From Chlorobiaceae bacterium (GTDB lineage Bacteria; Bacteroidota; Chlorobiia; Chlorobiales; Chlorobiaceae): a DNA stretch of 64,000 nt. How positions within the stretch are numbered: the first letter of the stretch is position 1; the number at the start of each line of letters is the position of its first letter. This document shows, one piece after another, positions 9,350 to 20,064 of this stretch. Location of the stretch: NCBI GenBank assembly GCA_013334965.1, contig JAAXWO010000013.1, forward strand, positions 16,860-80,859, written 5' to 3'. The translations under genes and the position numbers were made by a program. Under the pieces are notes generated by a model, which saw only the letters and a program-made list of their open reading frames with translations, was not told where the DNA came from and made no database searches.

Positions 9350-10477
9350 ATGACAAAAAATCGAAAGAGAATACAGCCGGGAAAGGCAAGTGTTCAAGGT
9401 ACTGTCCGAAAAACCGGAAAGTTCCTGGATAGCCGTGCCAAAACCATCGGTCAGCCGCCAGGCTCACTTATCCATATCGGTGCGCAGCAGATCGAACGGC
9501 CGCTTGTTACGATGATCGCTTACGATGAATCTGAATTTGTCACGAGGCAGTTCGAAGATCTGAAGCAATGTGTCCCTTTTGTCGAGCAATACCAGGTGGT
9601 ATGGGTCGATATATGCGGCTTGCATGACATCTCGCTCATCGGGCAGGCTGGAGAGGTTTTCGGGATCGATAACCTGACCCTTGAAGATGTATTGCACACA
9701 GGCCAGCGTCCGAAGGTTGAGGATTTCGAGCGCTACCTTTACCTGGTGTTGCAGATGCTTGAATATGACAACGGCATTTCCGGGATATCGAGAGAGCAAC
9801 TGAGCATTGTGATCGGAAAGAACTACGTCGTCACTTTCCAGGAAAAGCAGGGGGATATGTTTGATCCCGTCAGGCAGAGGATCGGCAATGCAGGCTCAAA
9901 GGTCAGGAAGCAGGGGGCGGACTACCTCGCATGCACCCTTGTCGATGCCGTTGTCGACCATTACCTGTCTATCCTCGAAGAGGTCGAAAATACCATTGAC
10001 CAGCTTGAGGCGGCCCTCCTTGAGAATTACAGCCGAAAGACCTTCGAGTCGATATATGCGCTCAAGCGCGAGCTGATTATCCTGCGTAAGTCAGTTTGGC
10101 CTCTGCGGGAGGCCATCGGCTATGTATCGCGAAACGACATCCAGGTCATTGGCGACAGCGTTGAACCCTATTATCGTGATATTTACGATCATATCATCCT
10201 GGTCATCGATACTGTCGAGGTGTTTCGCGACATCGTTACCGGTATGCAGGAAACCTATCTTGCCTCGGTTAACAACAGGATGAACGAAGTGATGAAATTC
10301 CTTACCATGATCGCTACGATTTTTATGCCGCTTTCTTTCATCGCCGGGCTCTATGGGATGAATTTTCATTATATGCCTGAACTTGAGTTGCGATGGGGCT
10401 ATTTTGCCGTTCTCGGCGTGATGTTACTTATTTTCGTCGGCATGGTTCTGTTCTACCGGTCGAGGAAATGGTATTGA
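9350..10477 (+). CDS. corA: Magnesium/cobalt transporter CorA
   Basis: A pentameric inner-membrane channel for Mg2+ uptake, 375 aa. The large N-terminal cytoplasmic domain contains helix-rich stretches (LEEVENTIDQLEAALLEN), and the C-terminus has two membrane segments. The first, around MTMIATIFMPLSFIAGLYG, ends in the diagnostic GMN pore motif (YGMNF); the second is LGVMLLIFVGMVLFY, ending in the basic RSRKWY. No strong ribosome site is seen at the ATG at 9350, and the N-terminal 40 residues are basic and poorly conserved-looking, so a later start is possible. Confidence 0.93.
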   Translation: MTKNRKRIQPGKASVQGTVRKTGKFLDSRAKTIGQPPGSLIHIGAQQIERPLVTMIAYDESEFVTRQFEDLKQCVPFVEQYQVVWVDICGLHDISLIGQAGEVFGIDNLTLEDVLHTGQRPKVEDFERYLYLVLQMLEYDNGISGISREQLSIVIGKNYVVTFQEKQGDMFDPVRQRIGNAGSKVRKQGADYLACTLVDAVVDHYLSILEEVENTIDQLEAALLENYSRKTFESIYALKRELIILRKSVWPLREAIGYVSRNDIQVIGDSVEPYYRDIYDHIILVIDTVEVFRDIVTGMQETYLASVNNRMNEVMKFLTMIATIFMPLSFIAGLYGMNFHYMPELELRWGYFAVLGVMLLIFVGMVLFYRSRKWY

Positions 10478-10587
10478 CCCCTTTTTATGCCGTTCGACCT
10501 TGCGACGGACCGAAGTGACATCCTTTCCGGCTGACTTCGCAGGCGCGGTCGATCAGTGGCCAAACAAACGATCTACAATTATTCATC

Positions 10588-11091
10588 ATGGGTATTGAAC
10601 GCATCGTCTGCGATTTTTCAGGCAGTTGCCTCGTGTGGCGGAATGTCGATGACGTGGTTATGGGCGGCATGTCCCGGAGTGCCATGCAACTGCTCGAAGA
10701 TGGGGGAGCAATCTTTACCGGGGTGCTTTCGCTCGAACGTAACGGCGGATTTGCCTCGGTTCGTTCGATCCCTTATGCTCACGATTACCAGGATTGCGAC
10801 CGGTTCCTGATCAGGGTGATGGGGGACGGCAGGAAATACAGTTTCAGGGTAAGGAACGACGAGCGTTTCGATGGAGTGGTCTACGCTTCGGATTTCGAAA
10901 CAGTCGCCGGTGAATGGGTTGTAGTCGAGGTTCCGTTTGCCGGATTCAAGCCTTTGTTCAGGGGCAAGGTCGTGTCGGGGGCTCCCCCCATGGACCACGG
11001 AAACGTGGTCCAGATAGGATTTCTTGTAGCCTCGAAACAGGAGGGCCCGTTTTCTCTCCGGATCGACTGGATAAAGGCGGTGGCGGAATGA
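10588..11091 (+). CDS. CIA30 / NDUFAF1-domain protein
   Basis: A 167-aa protein spanning a single CIA30-type beta-sandwich domain. Hallmarks are WRNVDDVVMGGMSRS near residues 15-29, FTGVLSLERNGGFASVRS near 44-61, and EWVVVEVPFAGFKPLFRG near 108-125. In mitochondria the family helps assemble complex I; bacterial members are poorly characterised but often occur in phototrophs. There is no signal peptide. It stands between corA and convergent hisF, and the hisF stop lies 15 bp beyond its own. Family assignment is firm, function is not. Confidence 0.8.
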   Translation: MGIERIVCDFSGSCLVWRNVDDVVMGGMSRSAMQLLEDGGAIFTGVLSLERNGGFASVRSIPYAHDYQDCDRFLIRVMGDGRKYSFRVRNDERFDGVVYASDFETVAGEWVVVEVPFAGFKPLFRGKVVSGAPPMDHGNVVQIGFLVASKQEGPFSLRIDWIKAVAE

Positions 11092-11106
11092 CGCGCTGTG
11101 CCTGGA

Positions 11107-11862
11107 TCAAAGTCTCACAGTGATGCCTCGTTCCCTCAGGTACTCCTTGGCCTCGCGAATGGTGTGCTGACGGAAGTGGAAGATGGATGCCGCGAGTGCT
11201 GCGTCGGCATGGCCATCGGTAAATCCTTTGTAGAGGTGTTCGAGGTTGCCCGCACCTCCTGAAGCAATGACCGGGATATGAACCGAGGTCGATATCCTGC
11301 TCAGGATCTCGTTGTCGTACCCCTCTTTCGTGCCGTCACGGTCCATGCTGGTCAGCAGGATCTCCCCGGCTCCGAGCTCCTGAACCCTCAGGGCCCATTC
11401 GAGCGCATCGATGCCTGTCGGCGTTTTGCCTGAATGCGTATGGACGATGTATTGGCCGTTGACTTTCTTGACGTCGATAGCCACGACGACGGCCTGGGAT
11501 CCGAATTTTTCTGCGATGCGTGATATCAGCTCGGGCTTAGCGACGGCAGCGGTGTTGACGGAAACCTTGTCGGCGCCATGCAGGAAAGCGTCCCTCGCCC
11601 GTTCGACCGAACTGATGCCTCCTCCGACCGTGAGTGGAATGAATACCTCCCCCGAAACTTTCAGCACCTCTTCAAGTGTTGTCCTTCGAGACTCGATTGA
11701 TGCCGATATATCGAGAAAGACCAGCTCGTCAGCCATCTCGTTGTTATAGAACCTTGCCTGTTCGAGAATCGAGCCTGCGTCTCTCAGTCCTTCGAAATTA
11801 ATTCCCTTGACGACACGTCCGTCACGGACGTCGAGGCAAGGGATGATTCTTTTTGCTAACAT
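11107..11862 (-). CDS. hisF: Imidazole glycerol phosphate synthase subunit HisF
   Basis: The cyclase subunit that joins ammonia (from HisH) to PRFAR, giving imidazole glycerol phosphate and AICAR in histidine synthesis. A (beta/alpha)8 barrel of 251 aa from the ATG at 11862, which begins with the classic [16 protein letters not shown] containing the catalytic Asp near 11. The second catalytic Asp lies in VVVAIDVKK near 130, and phosphate sites are in VGGGISS and ASGGAGN. The frame could be extended to 11949, but the added 29 residues are unlike the family. hisH is not adjacent. Confidence 0.95.
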   Translation of the reverse strand: MLAKRIIPCLDVRDGRVVKGINFEGLRDAGSILEQARFYNNEMADELVFLDISASIESRRTTLEEVLKVSGEVFIPLTVGGGISSVERARDAFLHGADKVSVNTAAVAKPELISRIAEKFGSQAVVVAIDVKKVNGQYIVHTHSGKTPTGIDALEWALRVQELGAGEILLTSMDRDGTKEGYDNEILSRISTSVHIPVIASGGAGNLEHLYKGFTDGHADAALAASIFHFRQHTIREAKEYLRERGITVRL

Positions 11863-12009
11863 TTTGTCACACTGTTTTATAGCCGGAACCCTTTGGAGGA
11901 CAGAGCGGTTCCGATCTTTTGAAATCTCGAAACTTTGAATCTGCATCAATATATTAAAGTATTATATTAAGCCACATTCAAAGCAGCCACGAGAAAAGGA
12001 GAATACATA
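11863..12009. promoter_or_regulatory. Divergent promoter region of hisF and the FNR run
   Basis: An AT-rich 147-bp spacer between divergent hisF and the 108-aa gene. It contains the AT-rich string AATATATTAAAGTATTATAT near 11948-11967 with several -10-like hexamers. AAAAGGAGAA at 11995-12004 is a strong ribosome site for the plus-strand gene. Individual promoters are not resolved. Confidence 0.45.
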
Positions 12010-12336
12010 ATGAAATTTCCTGTTTGCGATTACGCTGAATCGGAAGAGGGCTTCTATTCCCAATGTGCCAGTTGTCCCATAGAATCGAGCAACCCCGGGT
12101 GCGCCCTGAATGAACTTGAGGACGGGACTTACCAGTTTATAGGCCAGACGCCTAACGGTGGCGTGAAGGCGGTTTTTTATTTCAAGAACGGCGAAGGCGT
12201 GCAGGTGGTCAAACAGGATGCCGTGCATGTCGAAATACATGAGCTCGACGAGCTCGATCACCTGGTCTCAATTCTTTACGGCATGGTCGATCCGGAAGGC
12301 ATGATCTACCTGAAAAAGTCCGGCCGCGGTAACTGA
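12010..12336 (+). CDS. Small four-cysteine protein upstream of FNR
   Basis: A 108-aa protein I cannot assign. The N-terminal third holds four cysteines (Cys6, Cys19, Cys22, Cys31: C-x12-C-x2-C-x8-C), a spacing that could hold a metal ion or iron-sulfur cluster. The rest looks like a compact alpha/beta domain (TYQFIGQTPNGGVKAVFYF, then VHVEIHELDELDHLVSIL) without a signal peptide or membrane helix. A strong AAAAGGAGAA ribosome site supports the start. It is the first gene of a tight plus-strand run and lies 42 bp before ferredoxin-NADP reductase, so a role in electron transfer or cofactor handling is possible but unproven. Confidence 0.65.
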   Translation: MKFPVCDYAESEEGFYSQCASCPIESSNPGCALNELEDGTYQFIGQTPNGGVKAVFYFKNGEGVQVVKQDAVHVEIHELDELDHLVSILYGMVDPEGMIYLKKSGRGN

Positions 12337-13428
<1,092 letters not shown>

Positions 13429-13434
13429 CTATTC

Positions 13435-14343
13435 ATGCCCTCTACGGTTACTCGACGACCATCCGCCCTTGATGCGTGGATGCTGGCAATTCGCCCGAAA
13501 ACCCTGCCTGCCGGCGCAGTGCCGATTGTGCTTGCTTCTGCCATCGCATACGCAGACGGGGTTTTCAAGCCGCTTCCTGCGCTGGTTGCCCTTATCTGCG
13601 CGCTGGGCATCCAGATCGCCACCAATTTCATCAACGAGATCTACGATTTCCGGAAAGGCGCCGACACTGCCGAGCGTCTCGGTCCGACCAGGACGGTCGC
13701 TGCCGGCATCATCAGCGAAAAGACCATGATCAGGGTCTCGGCTGCACTTGCCGCTTCAGTTTTCCTGCTCGGTCTATCCCTGGTCGCCATAGGGGGCTGG
13801 CCGATCTTTCTCATCGGTGTGCTTTCCCTGATTTTCGCATGGGCCTATACCGGTGGACCATATCCCATTGCATATTCCGGCCTCGGCGATGTGTTCGTCT
13901 TCATCTTTTTCGGCCTGGTCGCCGTCGGGGGCACCTACTTCGTGCAGTCGCTCACGTTGCCGTTGCATGTGCTTGTCGCTGCCTCAGCACCCGGAGCCAT
14001 GTCGGTCAACATCCTTCTGGTCAACAACATCCGTGATATCGAGACAGACAGGAAAGTCGGCAAGATGACGCTCCCTGCCCGCATCGGTCCATCCGCTGCC
14101 CGTGCGATTTACGTTATCCTGACCGTTCTTGCCTATGCCGTTCCGCTCTACATGATCGGTATGGGCTACTCATTATGGTGCCTGCTTTCACTGTTGAGCA
14201 TTCCGCTTGCCGTCGGTATGGTAAGCCGGCTTTACCGGTCAGAGGGCAGGGAGCTCAATCAGGTGCTTGCAGGGACCGGTAAGGTGCTTACCGTCCATGG
14301 CGCCCTGTTTTCTGCTGGACTGATTCTCAAATACATCATTTAG
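13435..14343 (+). CDS. menA: 1,4-dihydroxy-2-naphthoate polyprenyltransferase MenA
   Basis: An integral-membrane UbiA-family prenyltransferase attaching the isoprenoid tail to dihydroxynaphthoate in menaquinone synthesis; menaquinone-7 is the main quinone of these phototrophs. The 302-aa product has about eight hydrophobic segments and both Asp-rich sites: NFINEIYDFRKGADT near residues 62-76 and NNIRDIETDRKVGK near 198-211. The LGPTRTVAAG stretch after the first site is typical of MenA rather than UbiA or chlorophyll synthase. It is packed between FNR (6 bp) and aguB (5 bp), implying one transcript. Confidence 0.93.
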   Translation: MPSTVTRRPSALDAWMLAIRPKTLPAGAVPIVLASAIAYADGVFKPLPALVALICALGIQIATNFINEIYDFRKGADTAERLGPTRTVAAGIISEKTMIRVSAALAASVFLLGLSLVAIGGWPIFLIGVLSLIFAWAYTGGPYPIAYSGLGDVFVFIFFGLVAVGGTYFVQSLTLPLHVLVAASAPGAMSVNILLVNNIRDIETDRKVGKMTLPARIGPSAARAIYVILTVLAYAVPLYMIGMGYSLWCLLSLLSIPLAVGMVSRLYRSEGRELNQVLAGTGKVLTVHGALFSAGLILKYII

Positions 14344-14348
14344 CGTTT

Positions 14349-15224
14349 ATGAATCCGGAACAACTCCGTATAGCGCTTGTGCAGATGACATGCCGGGAGA
14401 ATCCGGCCGAAAACCTTTCTGCAGCGATCTCCCGAATCAGGGATGCGGCAGCGGGAGGCGCGAACATCATCTGCCTTCAGGAGCTTTTCAACACCCTCTA
14501 TTTCTGCCAGACCGAAGATTACGCTCCGTTTGCTTATGCCGAACAGATTCCCGGACCGACGACTGCTTCGCTTCAGGAGCTTGCTGCCGAGCTCGGGGTC
14601 GTGATTGTCGCCTCGCTCTTCGAAATCAGGGCCAAAGGGCTCTACCACAACACGGCAGCAGTGATCGATGCCGACGGCAGCTACCTCGGCAAGTACCGCA
14701 AGATGCATATCCCGGATGATCCCGGTTTTTACGAAAAGTTCTATTTCACTCCGGGCGACCTGGGGTACAAGGTATTTAAAACCCGTTTTGCGACCATCGG
14801 CGTCCTGATCTGCTGGGACCAGTGGTATCCGGAAGCGGCAAGGCTTACGGCCCTGCAGGGCGCCGATATCCTCTTCTATCCCACGGCCATCGGCTGGGCG
14901 GCCTCCGAAGGTTCGGAAACTGTTCGTTCGAGCCAGCGGCAGGCGTGGAAAACCATCCAGCTCAGCCATGCAGTCTCGAACGGGGTCTATGTCGCAGCAG
15001 CCAACCGGGCAGGCACCGAAGGGGAGCTCGAATTCTGGGGAAACAGTTTCGTGTCCGATCCTTTCGGCCAGGTGGTAGCTGAAGCCGCCCATACGGGAGA
15101 GGAGATCCTCTATGCCGACTGTGATCTTTCGCGAATCGGGTTTTACCGGTCGCACTGGCCATTCATGCGAGACCGGAGGATCGACTCTTACGAAGATATC
15201 ACCAGGCGCTGGATCGACCGTTAA
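14349..15224 (+). CDS. aguB: N-carbamoylputrescine amidase
   Basis: A nitrilase-superfamily enzyme hydrolysing N-carbamoylputrescine to putrescine, CO2 and ammonia. The catalytic triad is visible: Glu in CLQELFNTLYF, Lys in YRKMHIPDDPGFYEKFYF and Cys155 in GVLICWDQWYPEAAR. The HIPDDPGFYEK string and the TEDYAPFAY segment separate this subfamily from other nitrilases. At 291 aa it has the normal length. The partner agmatine deiminase lies two genes downstream, with an M48 peptidase gene between them; together they give the agmatine route to putrescine. Confidence 0.93.
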   Translation: MNPEQLRIALVQMTCRENPAENLSAAISRIRDAAAGGANIICLQELFNTLYFCQTEDYAPFAYAEQIPGPTTASLQELAAELGVVIVASLFEIRAKGLYHNTAAVIDADGSYLGKYRKMHIPDDPGFYEKFYFTPGDLGYKVFKTRFATIGVLICWDQWYPEAARLTALQGADILFYPTAIGWAASEGSETVRSSQRQAWKTIQLSHAVSNGVYVAAANRAGTEGELEFWGNSFVSDPFGQVVAEAAHTGEEILYADCDLSRIGFYRSHWPFMRDRRIDSYEDITRRWIDR

Positions 15225-15244
15225 GGATATAAACGAAGGTACCC

Positions 15245-16501
15245 ATGAACCTGTTCGGCACGCTGATTCTTGTTACTCTCCTGGTGACCTTCATCGTCAG
15301 GCTCGTCGCCGATATCCTCAACCTCGGTGCCGCATCGCCTCTCATTCCTGAGTCATTCAAGGATGTATACGAACAGGATGCATACACCCGTTCCCAGGAG
15401 TACCTGAAAGCCAATACCCTTTTTTCCCAGGTCGATTCATCATTCGATCTCATCTTTCTGCTCGTGTTCTGGTTCGCTGGCGGCTTCAACAGTCTCGACC
15501 TGTTCGTCAGGGGGTGGGGGTTCAACCCTGTGCTCACTGGCGTGCTGTTTACCGGTGCGCTCCTGTTGCTTCAGGGGATTGTCGGGCTGCCGTTCAGCAT
15601 CTACAAAACGTTTGTGCTTGAAGAGCGGTTCGGCTTCAACAAGACCACTCCATGGACGTTTGCGACGGACCTTGTCAAGACGCTCCTGCTCGGGCTTGCG
15701 ATCGGCGCTCCGGTCATGGCCCTTCTTTTATGGTTTTTCGAGTACGCCGGCCCTCAGGCCTGGCTCATGGCCTGGGCGGGCATGGTGGGCTTCACCCTGC
15801 TCCTGCAGTACGTCGCCCCCACCTGGATCATGCCGATGTTCAACAAGTTCGTACCGCTCGAAGACGGCGAGCTCAGACAGTCAATCATTAAATATGCTGC
15901 CGACGTACGCTTCCCGCTTACCGGCATATTCGTCATGGACGGCTCGAAACGTTCAGCCAAGGCAAATGCCTTCTTCACCGGTTTCGGGAAGAACAAACGT
16001 ATCGCCCTGTTCGATACCCTCATCCGAAACCACTCTACCGAAGAGCTGGTCGCCGTGCTCGCTCACGAGATCGGCCATTTCAAGAAAAAGCACATCCTCA
16101 TGTCGATGGGCCTGAGCATGCTCAACCTCGGCGTGGTTTTGTATCTTCTTTCGCTGTTCATGAACAACAGGATGCTGTTCGATGCCTTTTACATGCAGGA
16201 GAGATCGGTCTATGCCAGCCTGATCTTTTTCATGCTGCTCTACAGCCCGGTAGAGTTCATCCTCTCCGTACTCATGCAGATGCTGTCGAGGCGCAACGAG
16301 TATGAGGCTGACCTGTTTGCCGTCACCACTTACGCCAAGGGACGGACGCTCGCATCTGCCCTCAGGAAGCTTTCGAGGCAGAACCTGTCGAACCTGACTC
16401 CTCACCCGTTTTATGTGTTCATGAACTACTCCCATCCTCCGGTGCTTCAGCGCGTGAGGCGGATCGAGGATACGGCACGTCAACAGACCGTCACCATTTA
16501 G
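15245..16501 (+). CDS. M48 family membrane zinc metallopeptidase (Ste24/CAAX protease 1-like)
   Basis: A 418-aa membrane protease of the Ste24 type. The zinc motif is HEIGH (His274, Glu275, His278), and the third ligand is Glu354 in NEYEADLFAV. At least six hydrophobic helices surround it, including one at the N-terminus. The family processes prenylated proteins in eukaryotes; bacteria lack such substrates, so a role in membrane-protein quality control is the usual inference. It sits between the two polyamine genes, 20 bp after aguB and 24 bp before aguA, and so is probably co-transcribed with them. Confidence 0.9.
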   Translation: MNLFGTLILVTLLVTFIVRLVADILNLGAASPLIPESFKDVYEQDAYTRSQEYLKANTLFSQVDSSFDLIFLLVFWFAGGFNSLDLFVRGWGFNPVLTGVLFTGALLLLQGIVGLPFSIYKTFVLEERFGFNKTTPWTFATDLVKTLLLGLAIGAPVMALLLWFFEYAGPQAWLMAWAGMVGFTLLLQYVAPTWIMPMFNKFVPLEDGELRQSIIKYAADVRFPLTGIFVMDGSKRSAKANAFFTGFGKNKRIALFDTLIRNHSTEELVAVLAHEIGHFKKKHILMSMGLSMLNLGVVLYLLSLFMNNRMLFDAFYMQERSVYASLIFFMLLYSPVEFILSVLMQMLSRRNEYEADLFAVTTYAKGRTLASALRKLSRQNLSNLTPHPFYVFMNYSHPPVLQRVRRIEDTARQQTVTI

Positions 16502-16525
16502 TCATAGTACAAGAAAGGATTACCG

Positions 16526-17569
16526 ATGACCGAACCACACTATGTCATGCCGCCCGAATGGGCCCCTCATAGCTCAACATGGCTTTCATGGCCGCACAAG
16601 CTCGAATCGTGGCCTGGGAAGTTCGAACCCGTACCGGCCGTTTTCGCCGAACTGGCCCACCAGCTCAGCCGTTCTGAGACGGTCAACATCAACGTGCTTG
16701 ATGAAACCATGGAACGTGAGGCCCGCAGGCTCCTGAGGGAGAGGGATCCCGAAGGCCTGCACTCAGGCCGCATCGTGTTCCATCGCATACCCACCAACGA
16801 CGCATGGTGCCGCGACCATGGCCCGAACTATGTTTTCCGTCAGCAGGACGGCGTTCGCGACAAGGTGATCATCGATTGGGATTACAACGCATGGGGTGGG
16901 AAATACGAGCCTTACGACGACGACGATGCCGTACCGGCAAGAGTGGCTGCAATACAGGGGCTGCCGATGATTTCGACCGGCATGGTGCTTGAAGGCGGTG
17001 CGATCGACGTCAACGGCAAGGGGCTGCTCCTGACCACCGAAGCATGTCTCCTCAACCCCAACCGCAATCCCTCGATGAGCCGGGAGGAGATCGAGTCCCA
17101 GCTTTCGAAGTATCTCGGGATTCAGAAGGTGCTGTGGCTTGGCGATGGAATTGTCGGCGACGATACCGACGGTCATGTCGACGACATGGCTCGTTTCGTG
17201 AACGAAGACACGGTGGTCATTACGGTCGAGGATGACCCTGAGGACGAAAATTACGAGCTGCTGCAGGAGAACTACCGGCTTCTCCAGGGCTTTACCGGGC
17301 TGGACGGCAAGCCGCTCAACGTGGTCAAGCTGCCCATGCCCGAACCTGTTTTCTACGACGGAGAGAGGCTGCCTGCAAGCTACGCCAACTTCTATATCGC
17401 CAACAAGGCGGTCCTGGTTCCGGTGTACCAATGCCCGCGAGACGCGGAAGCGATAGCCATCCTGCAGGGGTGCTTTCCCGACCGGGAAGTGATTGGTATC
17501 GACTGCAGCGACCTCATATGGGGTCTTGGCGCGATCCACTGCGTCACCCATGAAGAACCCTCTCTCTGA
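16526..17569 (+). CDS. aguA: Agmatine deiminase
   Basis: It converts agmatine to N-carbamoylputrescine and ammonia, one step before AguB. The 347-aa peptidyl-arginine-deiminase-fold protein starts with MPPEWAPHSSTWLSWPH, has WCRDHGPNYV (substrate acid and His), LEGGAIDVNGKGLLLTTEAC, DTDGHVDDMARF with the catalytic His, and the catalytic nucleophile Cys339 in GLGAIHCVTHEEP. All key residues are present. An AGAAAGGA ribosome site precedes the ATG. It closes the run that begins at 12010 and is followed by a strong hairpin. Confidence 0.95.
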   Translation: MTEPHYVMPPEWAPHSSTWLSWPHKLESWPGKFEPVPAVFAELAHQLSRSETVNINVLDETMEREARRLLRERDPEGLHSGRIVFHRIPTNDAWCRDHGPNYVFRQQDGVRDKVIIDWDYNAWGGKYEPYDDDDAVPARVAAIQGLPMISTGMVLEGGAIDVNGKGLLLTTEACLLNPNRNPSMSREEIESQLSKYLGIQKVLWLGDGIVGDDTDGHVDDMARFVNEDTVVITVEDDPEDENYELLQENYRLLQGFTGLDGKPLNVVKLPMPEPVFYDGERLPASYANFYIANKAVLVPVYQCPRDAEAIAILQGCFPDREVIGIDCSDLIWGLGAIHCVTHEEPSL

Positions 17570-17601
17570 TCGGCCAGGGCAGAATCGAACGATCGACCTG
17601 A

Positions 17602-17645
17602 ACATAAAACAAAAAGCGGCCAGAAAGCCGCTTTTTGTTTTATGT
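17602..17645. terminator. Perfect 19-bp hairpin, bidirectional terminator
   Basis: Two 19-nt arms (17602-17620 and 17627-17645) pair perfectly around a 6-nt loop. Each outer arm is A- or T-rich next to a GCGGC/GCCGC core, so it reads as an intrinsic terminator from either side. It lies between convergent aguA and mdh. Confidence 0.92.
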
Positions 17646-17656
17646 ATCGCCGCAGA

Positions 17657-18655
<999 letters not shown>

Positions 18656-18687
18656 TCATGTACTCAAAATCTGAAGGAACGAAAAAA

Positions 18688-18722
18688 AAGCAAGCCGTCC
18701 TTTCGTGGGGAGCGGCTTGCTT
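18688..18722 (-). terminator. Intrinsic terminator of rplU-rpmA
   Basis: Arms AAGCAAGCCG and CGGCTTGCTT are perfect complements. Read on the minus strand, the hairpin is followed by eight consecutive T residues, a classic terminator just after rpmA. Confidence 0.9.
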
Positions 18723-18754
18723 CAATATAAACTTAATGCATATCAGGCCAAATT

Positions 18755-19009
18755 TCAGGAAGGAATGATATCGACCTGCTTTTTGTTGTTGCGGCCGTTC
18801 CTGAACCTGACGGTGCCTTCAACAAGTGCGAAGATCGTATGGTCCCTGCCCAATCCGGCGTTTTCGCCCGGCTTGATGGCCGTGCCCCTCTGACGAAGGA
18901 TGATGGTTCCTGCATTAACCGTAGAACCTCCGGCAGCCTTGACGCCGAGGTATTTCGGATTACTGTCGCGGCCGTTTTTGGTAGATCCGCCGCCTTTTTT
19001 ATGAGCCAT
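18755..19009 (-). CDS. rpmA: 50S ribosomal protein L27
   Basis: A small basic protein near the peptidyl-transferase centre of the 50S subunit. The 84-aa product begins [20 protein letters not shown] and continues [20 protein letters not shown], the classic L27 pattern without an N-terminal propeptide. It is the second gene of the usual rplU-rpmA pair, 37 bp after rplU, and ends at a strong terminator. Confidence 0.98.
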   Translation of the reverse strand: MAHKKGGGSTKNGRDSNPKYLGVKAAGGSTVNAGTIILRQRGTAIKPGENAGLGRDHTIFALVEGTVRFRNGRNNKKQVDIIPS

Positions 19010-19046
19010 AAGAAAAAAGAATTTGTTTTATGAATCCCAGTATTTT

Positions 19047-19337
19047 TTATACAGACAGCACTTCGACCTGAGTCATGTGCTGACGGTGCCCGTTTCTTCT
19101 CTGGAAACGTTTGCGGCGTTTTTTCCTGAACACGACGATCGTCTCGTCCCTGAGGTGCTCAAGCACTTTCACCTTCACGGTTCCGGATGGCTGCAAGGTC
19201 GACTGTGCTGCGTCGACATGCATGAGCGGCTTTACCTCGATAACATCGCCTGCCGCGGCATCCTGCCTCGGTACGAATATCTTGTCACCCTGCTTTACCA
19301 GAAACTGTTTGTCGGAAATCTCGATCAGCGCCTGCAT
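19047..19337 (-). CDS. rplU: 50S ribosomal protein L21
   Basis: A 23S rRNA-binding protein of the large subunit. Starting at the ATG at 19337 it gives 96 aa opening MQALIEISDKQFLVKQGDKI and ending with the L21 signature segment GHRQHMTQVEV. The frame can begin 9 nt earlier (19346), adding three residues unlike the family. It forms an operon with rpmA. Confidence 0.96.
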   Translation of the reverse strand: MQALIEISDKQFLVKQGDKIFVPRQDAAAGDVIEVKPLMHVDAAQSTLQPSGTVKVKVLEHLRDETIVVFRKKRRKRFQRRNGHRQHMTQVEVLSV

Positions 19338-19435
19338 CATAGTCAATATTTTAGTGATAAAGAGCTTGAATATAACTCATATTCTCAGAATTTCAAACGG
19401 TTACTATTTACTTTAAAAAAGAACCTGCCGCCCTG

Positions 19436-19879
19436 TTACAGGAAAAAAAAGGTTACGGCAAGCACGATGGCGAACATGGTGAAGGATATGGTGAACAACT
19501 TGTACCAGGAGCGGAACCTTGCGGCCTGGCAGGGATAGGTGATAGGCTGGATGGCCTTCACGATATAGCCCATGGTCAGGGCAATCTGCAGGATCATCAA
19601 GGTTATTTTGACTACGACCCACGGCGTCCATCCGTGGTAGAAGTGTGCGAGGAGGAGTCCGGAGACGATCACCGAAATGACGGCTGTGTCGGCGACCTTC
19701 GTTTCGAGCTTGATGAAGCGCATCAGCAGGGTCCTGTACTCCTGGGCTTTCGCCTGCTCGCCGGTCAGTCCTGGTTCGAGCGTCTTCAGCAGGAAAAAAG
19801 ATGCGAAGATCGTGCCGAACCAGGCCGCAAAGCCGGTTATGTGCACGAGTCGCAGGATGGCGTGAAAATCAATGGCCAT
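19436..19879 (-). CDS. Four-helix integral membrane protein, unknown
   Basis: A 147-aa hydrophobic protein with four predicted membrane segments: about residues 8-31 (LRLVHITGFAAWFGTIFASF), 62-82 (VADTAVISVIVSGLLLAHFY), 86-108 (VVVKITLMILQIALTMGY) and 125-147. A His in the first helix followed by a small-residue stretch recalls CopD-like or DUF2269-like heme-associated membrane proteins, but I cannot assign it. It is upstream of rplU on the same strand with a 98-bp gap, and divergent from mutS. Confidence 0.7.
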   Translation of the reverse strand: MAIDFHAILRLVHITGFAAWFGTIFASFFLLKTLEPGLTGEQAKAQEYRTLLMRFIKLETKVADTAVISVIVSGLLLAHFYHGWTPWVVVKITLMILQIALTMGYIVKAIQPITYPCQAARFRSWYKLFTISFTMFAIVLAVTFFFL

Positions 19880-20064
19880 GAGTTCGTTTGTTGAGACCTT
19901 CGGATGCAGGCGGGTAGCAGCAGAAAGATATCCACTTGACCGCGGGTTGTCAAGCGCTCAGCCGCAGCTGAACTCACAAAGCTTGTTTTTTTTCCCAAGC
20001 TGATATAGCTTGACTGTTCGACTGGAACCCGATATCGCCGTAACCGTAACCTGACCCGTAAGAT

